DNA from: Sphingomonas sp. CCH10-B3
Lineage (GTDB): Bacteria; Pseudomonadota; Alphaproteobacteria; Sphingomonadales; Sphingomonadaceae
Assembly: GCF_001556185.1 (NCBI RefSeq)
Contig: NZ_LSIJ01000021.1
Coordinates: 1-64,000 of the forward strand
Reading direction: 5' to 3'
DNA: 64,000 bases
Position 1 is the stretch's first letter, and every line of letters begins with the position of its first letter. This document shows positions 57,834 through 64,000 of this stretch, in pieces. Below the pieces are notes generated by a model, which made no database searches, was not told the DNA's origin, and saw nothing but the letters and a program-made list of their open reading frames with translations. Position numbers and translations under genes: made by a program.

Positions 57834-59363
57834 TCAATGCGCCTCCGCATGCGCGGTTGCGGCGACCGGCGGCGTGCCCGGTGTCGGCTGCGAGTCGCCC
57901 ACCGGCTGCGCGCGCGCAACCCTGGCGACCAGCGTCTTCGCATCGCCGCGCATCGGCGCAAGGAAGCTTTCGGGATAGACACCCATCCACAGCACCGCGA
58001 GACCGATCGGCAGCAGCAGTGCGACTTCGCGCATCGACAGGTCGGGCATCACGCGGACATCGTCATGGACGATCTCGCCGAACGCGATCCGGCGGTAGAG
58101 ATAGAGCATGTAGGCAGCGCCAAGGATGATGCCGGTCGTGCAGAGGAAAGTCGCGACGGTCGACACCTGATAGGTGCCAGCAAGGCTCAGGAACTCGCCG
58201 ACAAAGCCGCTCGTCCCCGGCAAGCCGATCGACGCCATCGTGAACAGCAGGAAGAAGATCGCATAGCGCGGCATGTTGATCGCAAGGCCACCATAGCGGC
58301 TGATCTCACGGGTATGCAGCCGGTCGTAGATAATGCCGACGCACAGGAACAGCGCGCCCGACACGAGCCCGTGGCTCAGCATCACGATCATCGCGCCTTC
58401 GATGCCCTGCTGGTTGAAGGCGAACAGCCCGATCGTCACGATCGCCATATGCGCGACCGACGAATAGGCGATCAGCTTCTTCATGTCCGACTGCACCAAC
58501 GCCACCAGCGACGTGTAGATCACCGCAACCGCCGACAGCGCGAGGATCAGCCAGGTCAGACTCGCCGAGGCTTCGGGGAACATCGGCACCGAGAAGCGCA
58601 GGAAGCCATAGCCGCCGAGCTTGAGCAGCACGCCCGCCAGAATCACTGACCCCGCCGTCGGCGCCTGCACGTGCGCATCGGGCAGCCAGGTATGCACTGG
58701 CCACATCGGCATCTTGACCGCGAACGACGCGAAGAACGCCAGCCACAGCCAGGTCTGCGCCCCGCGCGGGAAGTTGTAATTCAGCAAGGTCGGGATGTCC
58801 GACGTGCCCGACTGCTGCACCATGTACAGCATCGCGATCAGCATCAGCAGCGAGCCGAGCAGCGTGTATAGAAAGAACTTATAGCTCGCATAGACGCGGT
58901 TCGCCCCGCCCCAGATGCCGATGATCAGGAACATCGGGATCAGCCCGCCTTCGAAGAAGACGTAGAATAGGAACAGGTCCTGCGCTGCGAACGTGCCGAT
59001 CATCAGCACTTCGGTGAACAGGAACGCCGCCATATATTCGGGCACGCGACTGGTGACCGATTCCCAGCTCGCGCCGATGCAGATCGGCATCAGGAACACG
59101 CTGAGCATGATCAGCATCAGCGCAAAGCCGTCGATGCCAAGCGACCAGCCGAAGGGTCCGAAGATCGCCGCCGCGCGCTCGACGAACTGCCACTGCGGCC
59201 CGCCGATGTCGAAGTTGGCCCACATCACGACGCCGAGCACGAAATCGACGAGCGTCGCGGCAAGCGCCAGCCAGCGCGCACCGTTCGCGCTCAGGAACAG
59301 GCAGCCGATTGCCGCCGCAGCGGGCACGGCGAGCATGATCGAGAGGATCGGAAGATTGTCCAT
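57834..59363 (-). CDS. nuoM: NADH-quinone oxidoreductase subunit M
   Basis: A 509-aa antiporter-like subunit. Recognisable: VLMIGTFAAQDLFLFYVFFE (with the essential Glu), FASFAVKMPMWPVHTWLPDA, KLGGYGFLRFSVPMFPEAS and MKKLIAYSSVAHMAIVTIG. The extra C-terminal 40 residues are Ala/Pro-rich (TPGTPPVAATAHAEAH). It lies nine bases after nuoL. Confidence 0.97.
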   Translation of the reverse strand: MDNLPILSIMLAVPAAAAIGCLFLSANGARWLALAATLVDFVLGVVMWANFDIGGPQWQFVERAAAIFGPFGWSLGIDGFALMLIMLSVFLMPICIGASWESVTSRVPEYMAAFLFTEVLMIGTFAAQDLFLFYVFFEGGLIPMFLIIGIWGGANRVYASYKFFLYTLLGSLLMLIAMLYMVQQSGTSDIPTLLNYNFPRGAQTWLWLAFFASFAVKMPMWPVHTWLPDAHVQAPTAGSVILAGVLLKLGGYGFLRFSVPMFPEASASLTWLILALSAVAVIYTSLVALVQSDMKKLIAYSSVAHMAIVTIGLFAFNQQGIEGAMIVMLSHGLVSGALFLCVGIIYDRLHTREISRYGGLAINMPRYAIFFLLFTMASIGLPGTSGFVGEFLSLAGTYQVSTVATFLCTTGIILGAAYMLYLYRRIAFGEIVHDDVRVMPDLSMREVALLLPIGLAVLWMGVYPESFLAPMRGDAKTLVARVARAQPVGDSQPTPGTPPVAATAHAEAH

Positions 59364-59372
59364 GGTCCCCGC

Positions 59373-61442
59373 TCAGCTCGCAATCGCCCAAGTGACCACG
59401 GCGGTGAGCCCGATCAGCATGACGAAGGCATAGGTATAGATGTAACCGCTCTGGAGCGTCGCCGCCGCGCGGCTGCCCGAGGCGACGATCGCGGCGGCGC
59501 CGTTCGGCCCGAAGCGATCGATCGTCGCTTCGTCGCCGGCGTGCCAGAACAACCGCCCGAACGCGAAGGCAGGCTTGACGAACAGCAAGTCGTACAGCTC
59601 GTCGAAATACCATTTCTTGAGCAGCCAGTCGTGCAGCCACGGCACCGCACGCGACACGGCACCCGGCAGGCCAGGCTGCGCGACATAAGCGAAATACGCC
59701 CCGCCCAGCCCGAGCAGCATGACGATGCCGGTCGACAGCTTGACCATCAGCGGCACTTCATGCGCTTCGTGCGCGAGGTGCTCGCTGTAAGCGATCGCAC
59801 CGCGCCAGAATTCCTCGCCTGAGGCAGGCTCGATGAAGAAGCCGTGGAAGGCAAACCCGGCCGCCACCGCGCCGACCGACAACAGGATCAGCGGCAGCAG
59901 CATCGACAGCGGGGATTCGTGCGGGTGATAGCCGCCATCGCCAGTCGCGGCGGGGTGATGACCATGGTCATGCCCATGATCGTCATGCCCATGATCATCA
60001 CGCTTGTGATCGTCATGGCCATGCGCGTGGAGCGCATGCTGGATATGCTCGGAACCCGCCCAGCGCGGCGCGCCCCAGAAGGTCAGGAACATCAGCCGCC
60101 ACGAATAGAAGCTCGTCAGCAGCGCGACGATGATGCCGGTGATCGACGCGCCCTGCTGCCCCGCTGCCCAGGCGCTTTCGATGATCGCGTCCTTCGAATG
60201 GAAGCCCGCAAAGCCGATCGCCAACTCGTTGCCGAACACCGCCGGAATACCGACACCGGTGATCGCCAGCGTGCCCATCATCATCGCCCAGAAGGTTACG
60301 GGGATCGATTTCCGCAGGCCGCCGTAGAAGCGCATATCCTGCTCGTGATGCATCGCGTGGATCACCGAGCCGGCGCCGAGGAACAGCAGTGCCTTGAAGA
60401 AGGCGTGGGTGAACAGGTGGAACATCGCCGCGCCATAAGCGCCGCAGCCCGCCGCGAAAAACATGTAGCCGAGCTGCGAACAGGTCGAATAGGCGATCAC
60501 GCGCTTGATGTCGGTCTGAACGAGGCCGACCGTCGCCGCGAAGAAACAGGTCGCCGCGCCCACCGTCATCACCACGGTCAGCGCGAACGGCGAGGTTTCG
60601 AACATCGGCGACAAGCGGCACACCATGAACACGCCCGCCGTCACCATCGTCGCGGCGTGGATCAGTGCGGAGACGGGCGTCGGCCCTTCCATCGCGTCGG
60701 GCAACCAAGTGTGGAGGCCGAGCTGCGCCGACTTGCCCATCGCGCCGACGAACAGCAGCAGGCATAGCACCGTCATCGTATCGGCGCGGAACCACAGGAA
60801 GCCGATCGTCGACCCCGCCATTCCCGGCGCGAGCCGCAGGATCTCGTCGATCTGGACGGTGTTGAACACCAGATAAGTGCCGAAAATCCCGAGCATGAAG
60901 CCCAGATCGCCGACCCGGTTGACCACAAACGCCTTGATCGCGGCAGCATTGGCGCTCGGCTTTTTGAACCAGAAGCCGATCAGCAGATAGCTCGCCAGCC
61001 CCACGCCTTCCCAGCCAAAAAACATCTGGACGATGTTGTCGGCGGTCACCAGCATCAGCATCGCGAAAGTGAACAGCGAGAGATAGGCGAAGAAGCGCGG
61101 CTGGTCCGGGTCCTCGTCCATATAGCCCCAGCTATAAAGGTGCACGAGCGCGGATACCGAGGTGATGACGACAAGCATCACTGCGGTCAGCGCATCAACC
61201 CGCAGCGACCAGGCGATCTCGAGGCTGCCCGAGCGGATCCAGTCGAACACCGGGGTCACGGTCTTGACCGCATCGCCGCCGAGGAAGCTGATGAAGATCG
61301 GCCAGCTCAGCGCGCACGACACGAACAAGGCGCCGGTGGTGATGACCTTGGCCGGCACATTACCGATCGCGCGATTGCCCAGCCCCGCGACGATCGCGGC
61401 GAGCAGCGGCAGGAAAACGATGAGAAGGATCGACGTCCCCAC
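59373..61442 (-). CDS. nuoL: NADH-quinone oxidoreductase subunit L with a His/Asp-rich loop
   Basis: A 689-aa proton-pumping subunit with the long amphipathic C-terminal helix of NuoL. Motifs: [58 protein letters not shown]. Residues about 466-508 are an unusual loop with roughly 14 histidines alternating with Asp and Gly, located between membrane helices on one face. Such loops occur in some alphaproteobacterial NuoL proteins and could bind metal, but no role is known to me. Confidence 0.97.
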   Translation of the reverse strand: MGTSILLIVFLPLLAAIVAGLGNRAIGNVPAKVITTGALFVSCALSWPIFISFLGGDAVKTVTPVFDWIRSGSLEIAWSLRVDALTAVMLVVITSVSALVHLYSWGYMDEDPDQPRFFAYLSLFTFAMLMLVTADNIVQMFFGWEGVGLASYLLIGFWFKKPSANAAAIKAFVVNRVGDLGFMLGIFGTYLVFNTVQIDEILRLAPGMAGSTIGFLWFRADTMTVLCLLLFVGAMGKSAQLGLHTWLPDAMEGPTPVSALIHAATMVTAGVFMVCRLSPMFETSPFALTVVMTVGAATCFFAATVGLVQTDIKRVIAYSTCSQLGYMFFAAGCGAYGAAMFHLFTHAFFKALLFLGAGSVIHAMHHEQDMRFYGGLRKSIPVTFWAMMMGTLAITGVGIPAVFGNELAIGFAGFHSKDAIIESAWAAGQQGASITGIIVALLTSFYSWRLMFLTFWGAPRWAGSEHIQHALHAHGHDDHKRDDHGHDDHGHDHGHHPAATGDGGYHPHESPLSMLLPLILLSVGAVAAGFAFHGFFIEPASGEEFWRGAIAYSEHLAHEAHEVPLMVKLSTGIVMLLGLGGAYFAYVAQPGLPGAVSRAVPWLHDWLLKKWYFDELYDLLFVKPAFAFGRLFWHAGDEATIDRFGPNGAAAIVASGSRAAATLQSGYIYTYAFVMLIGLTAVVTWAIAS

Positions 61443-61445
61443 GAC

Positions 61446-61751
61446 TTAACCCTTCATCCGGTTGACGTCGTCGACCGCGATCGTGCCGCGGCCACGGAAA
61501 TAGATGACAAGGATCGCGAGCCCGATCGCCGCTTCGCCCGCCGCCACCGTCAGCACGAACATCGCGAAAATCTGGCCGACGAGATCGCCGAGATAGGCGC
61601 TGAACGCGACGAAATTGATGTTCACTGCCAGCAGGATCAGCTCGATCGCCATCAGGATGACGATGATGTTCTTGCGGTTGAGGAAGATGCCGAGCACCCC
61701 CATGGTGAACAGGATCGCCGCGACGACGAGATAATGGAACAGCCCGATCAC
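61446..61751 (-). CDS. nuoK: NADH-quinone oxidoreductase subunit K
   Basis: A 101-aa, three-helix subunit with the conserved glutamates in the membrane: [17 protein letters not shown] and [18 protein letters not shown]. It starts with an ATG overlapping the nuoJ stop by four bases. Confidence 0.97.
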   Translation of the reverse strand: MIGLFHYLVVAAILFTMGVLGIFLNRKNIIVILMAIELILLAVNINFVAFSAYLGDLVGQIFAMFVLTVAAGEAAIGLAILVIYFRGRGTIAVDDVNRMKG

Positions 61752-62356
61752 AGCTCGACTCCCTCGCCGACCGGCACCTGGACGTTGCGGGTCGCTTCCT
61801 CGGGCCGGCGTGCATTCTGGCGCGCGATGTTCTGCGGCTTCACGCCGGAGCGGCGGCGATGCGTCAGCACGATCGCGCCGATCATCGCGACCAGCAGCAC
61901 CAGCCCCGCGGCTTCAAAAATATAGAGGTAGCGCGAATAAAGCAGCTCGCCGATCGCCTCGATATTGGGCTTGGCCGTGATCGGCGCGACGCGGCGCCCC
62001 AGCGCGATCGGCCCGACCGACCACGCCTGCACCGTCACCACCAGTTCGGCAGCGAGCGCGACTGCGAGCGTCAGCCCCGGCCAGATGTAGCGCGACACGC
62101 CCGCGCGCAGCTCGGCAAAGTCGATGTCGAGCATCATCACCACGAACAGGAACAGCACCGACACCGCGCCGACGTAAACGATCACCAGCAGCATCGCGAT
62201 GAACTCGGCGCCGACCAGCACCATCAGCCCGGCGGCGTTGAAGAAGGCGAAAATCAGCCACAGCACCGAATGCACCGGGTTACGCGACGCAATCGTCATC
62301 GCGCCCGAGGTGAGCACCAGTGCTGCGAAGAGGTAGAAGGCGAAAACCTGAATCAC
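61748..62356 (-). CDS. nuoJ: NADH-quinone oxidoreductase subunit J
   Basis: A 202-aa subunit with about five helices. Conserved segments: [39 protein letters not shown] and [24 protein letters not shown] [19 protein letters not shown]. The charged C-terminal tail ([20 protein letters not shown]) is typical. Its stop overlaps nuoK (ATGA). Confidence 0.96.
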   Translation of the reverse strand: MIQVFAFYLFAALVLTSGAMTIASRNPVHSVLWLIFAFFNAAGLMVLVGAEFIAMLLVIVYVGAVSVLFLFVVMMLDIDFAELRAGVSRYIWPGLTLAVALAAELVVTVQAWSVGPIALGRRVAPITAKPNIEAIGELLYSRYLYIFEAAGLVLLVAMIGAIVLTHRRRSGVKPQNIARQNARRPEEATRNVQVPVGEGVEL

Positions 62357-62389
62357 GATATCTGGAGGCCCCTCAGGATCGGCTGGCGC

Positions 62390-62875
62390 TTAACGGTAAG
62401 GTGCATCGGCGGCAAGGTTCGCGGCGATCGCGCGTTCCCAGCGATCGCCGTTATCGAGCAGTTTCGCCTTGTCGTAGATCAGCTCCTCGCGCGTTTCGGT
62501 CGAAAACTCGAAATTCGGCCCCTCGACGATCGCATCGACCGGGCAGGCTTCGGCGCAAAAGCCGCAGTAAATGCACTTGGTCATGTCGATGTCGTAGCGG
62601 GTGGTGCGGCGCGAGCCGTCGGCGCGCGGCTCGGCCTCGATCGTGATCGCCTGCGCGGGGCAGATCGCCTCGCACAGCTTGCACGCGATGCAGCGCTCCT
62701 CGCCGTTCGGATAGCGGCGGAGCGCATGCTCGCCGCGGAAACGGGGCGAGATCGGGTTTTTCTCATAAGGATAGTTGATCGTCGCCTTGGCCTTGAAGAA
62801 ATAGGACAAGGTCTTGGCGTGCGCCTTCAGAAATTCCCACAGGGTGAAGGCTTTGATGGTTTGAGCAAGGCTCAT
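62390..62875 (-). CDS. nuoI: NADH-quinone oxidoreductase subunit I (2 x 4Fe-4S)
   Basis: A 161-aa peripheral-arm subunit. Two ferredoxin-type clusters: C62, C65, C68 with C72 ([12 protein letters not shown]) and C101, C104, C107 with C111 ([12 protein letters not shown]), carrying clusters N6a and N6b. The start at ATG 62875 overlaps the nuoH stop. The gap of 33 bp to nuoJ is the only break in the overlapped series. Confidence 0.97.
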   Translation of the reverse strand: MSLAQTIKAFTLWEFLKAHAKTLSYFFKAKATINYPYEKNPISPRFRGEHALRRYPNGEERCIACKLCEAICPAQAITIEAEPRADGSRRTTRYDIDMTKCIYCGFCAEACPVDAIVEGPNFEFSTETREELIYDKAKLLDNGDRWERAIAANLAADAPYR

Positions 62876-63924
62876 GCGGGAACTCCGACACGGACGAGCA
62901 TCAAATAGCCCGACACCAGGAAAACGAAGCCAAGGCTCAGCGGCAGAAACACCTTCCACCCCAGCCGCATCAGCTGGTCATAGCGATAGCGTGGCACCGT
63001 CGCCTTCACCCAGCTGAACAGGAAGAAGAAGAACAGCATCTTGGCGAACAGCCAGATCAGCCCCGGCACGAAATAGAGCGGCGCCCAGTCGACCGGCGGC
63101 AGATAGCCGCCCCAGAACAAGGTCGCGTTGAGCGTGCACATCAGGATGACGTTGGCATATTCGCCGAGCCAGTAGAGCGCGAACGACATGCTCGAATATT
63201 CGGTCTGATAGCCCGCGACGAGTTCGCTCTCGGCCTCGGTCAGGTCGAACGGCGCGCGCTGCGTTTCCGCCAGCGACGAAATGAAGAACACCACCGCCAT
63301 CGGGAACAGCAGCGGGTTGAAGCCGAAGCCGTTGACGACGCCGAAGATCGCGCCCTTCTGCGCCTCGACAATGCCCGCCAGATTGAAGGTCCCTGCCCAC
63401 AGCACGATCGAGATCAGCACGAAACCGATCGCGACTTCGTAGGACACCATCTGCGCCGCCGCGCGGATCGCCGAGAAGAACGGGTATTTCGAATTCGACG
63501 ACCAGCCCGCGAGGATGATCCCATACACCCCGAGCGAACTCGCCGCGAGCACATAGAGCAGCCCGACATTGATGTTCGCCAGAATCAGATCGGCCTGAAA
63601 CGGCACCACCGCCCACACGATCAGCGCGACGGTGAAGGTCACGATCGGCGCGAGCAGGAACAGCCCCTTGTTGGCGCCCGACGGAATGATCGTTTCCTGC
63701 AGGAACACCTTGATGCCGTCGGCGAACGACTGGAGGATGCCGATCGGCCCGACGACGTTCGGCCCGCGCCGGAGCGCCATCGCCGCCCAGATCTTGCGGT
63801 CGGCATAGATGATCAGCGCGACCATCAGCATCACCGGGAAAGCGATGAGCAGGATGTCGATCAGCGTCGCGGTAAACCACGCCGCTTCGAACGGCATGCC
63901 GAGATAGGTGAACCAGCTGGTCAT
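62872..63924 (-). CDS. nuoH: NADH-quinone oxidoreductase subunit H
   Basis: A 350-aa membrane subunit forming the quinone site. Conserved segments: [60 protein letters not shown] and [15 protein letters not shown]. The ATG at 63924 overlaps the nuoG stop by three bases. Confidence 0.97.
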   Translation of the reverse strand: MTSWFTYLGMPFEAAWFTATLIDILLIAFPVMLMVALIIYADRKIWAAMALRRGPNVVGPIGILQSFADGIKVFLQETIIPSGANKGLFLLAPIVTFTVALIVWAVVPFQADLILANINVGLLYVLAASSLGVYGIILAGWSSNSKYPFFSAIRAAAQMVSYEVAIGFVLISIVLWAGTFNLAGIVEAQKGAIFGVVNGFGFNPLLFPMAVVFFISSLAETQRAPFDLTEAESELVAGYQTEYSSMSFALYWLGEYANVILMCTLNATLFWGGYLPPVDWAPLYFVPGLIWLFAKMLFFFFLFSWVKATVPRYRYDQLMRLGWKVFLPLSLGFVFLVSGYLMLVRVGVPA

Positions 63925-64000
63925 TCCGCCGCCTCCGCAAAATCCTGCCCGTGGATCAGCTCGGCCGAGCAGCGCTGCATCGTCGGCGAGGCGCGGCAGA
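63921..64000 (-). CDS. nuoG: NADH-quinone oxidoreductase subunit G, C-terminal end only
   Basis: The last 26 codons before the stop at 63921 read [23 protein letters not shown] at the end, which matches the C-terminus of alphaproteobacterial NuoG, and position in the nuo operon agrees. The rest lies beyond the right edge of the window. Confidence 0.85.
   Translation of the reverse strand, partial: CRASPTMQRCSAELIHGQDFAEAAE

Noticed and set aside
56189..58129. Long plus-strand open frame over nuoN/nuoM/birA
   Set aside because: It is antisense to three well-supported genes and has no recognisable domain.

Overview
The window is high-GC DNA from an alphaproteobacterium, most likely a member of the Sphingomonadales (Sphingomonas/Erythrobacter relatives). 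The main reasons are the gene order of the core part (ppiD-trpE, trpGDC-moaC, moeA-lexA-comEC, gltA; nuoGHIJKLMN-birA-coaX-rnj-DUF1467), an alphaproteobacterial SOS box (GTTC-N7-GTTC) in front of lexA, a TonB-dependent receptor and a DUF2336 protein. Assignments rest on motif reading and memory of protein families; no database search was run.

Positions 1-7235 form an accessory, partly decayed region, apparently the right-hand end of a genomic island. It holds a remnant of an IS110-type transposase gene, a degenerate copy of a HicA-like gene, a ferritin-like/cytochrome c/uracil-DNA glycosylase operon, an NTF2-like protein, a divergent AhpD-like and AraC pair that are both frameshifted, an intact HicA-like plus helix-turn-helix pair with a palindromic operator candidate, and a P4-type tyrosine integrase. 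It ends in a 45-bp copy of the 3' end of a tRNA-Lys(CTT) gene (7191-7235), the expected attachment site.

The standout is the next block, 7360-17612. It carries a trifunctional propionyl-CoA synthase (1824 aa: acyl-CoA synthetase, enoyl-CoA hydratase, enoyl-CoA reductase), a bifunctional malonyl-CoA reductase (1229 aa, two SDR halves) and an acetyl-CoA carboxylase alpha subunit joined by a TGATG overlap. Together they encode the acetyl-CoA to malonyl-CoA to 3-hydroxypropionate to propionyl-CoA arm of the 3-hydroxypropionate bicycle. The block begins about 125 bp from the island attachment site.

Positions 17749-21062 look like a small phosphonate-degradation cassette: a DUF5690-type membrane protein, a TIGR03364-type FAD amine oxidoreductase and phosphonoacetaldehyde hydrolase, with no PhnW transaminase in sight. 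Positions 21067-38147 are mainly core metabolism and information genes: tpiA, ppiD, tryptophan synthesis, molybdopterin genes, an ABC exporter, lexA, comEC and gltA. Positions 38155-45480 hold a cluster of regulatory-looking genes: a histidine kinase lacking its phospho-accepting His, a DUF2336 protein, a sugar-nucleotidyltransferase-like membrane protein, an Hpt-like protein also lacking its His, and a 774-aa membrane coiled-coil protein. Positions 45505-53050 hold envelope and stress genes (TonB receptor with a clear terminator, nitronate monooxygenase, katG). From 53055 to the right edge all genes are on the minus strand: rnj, coaX, birA and the distal half of the respiratory complex I operon, with nuoG cut by the window edge.
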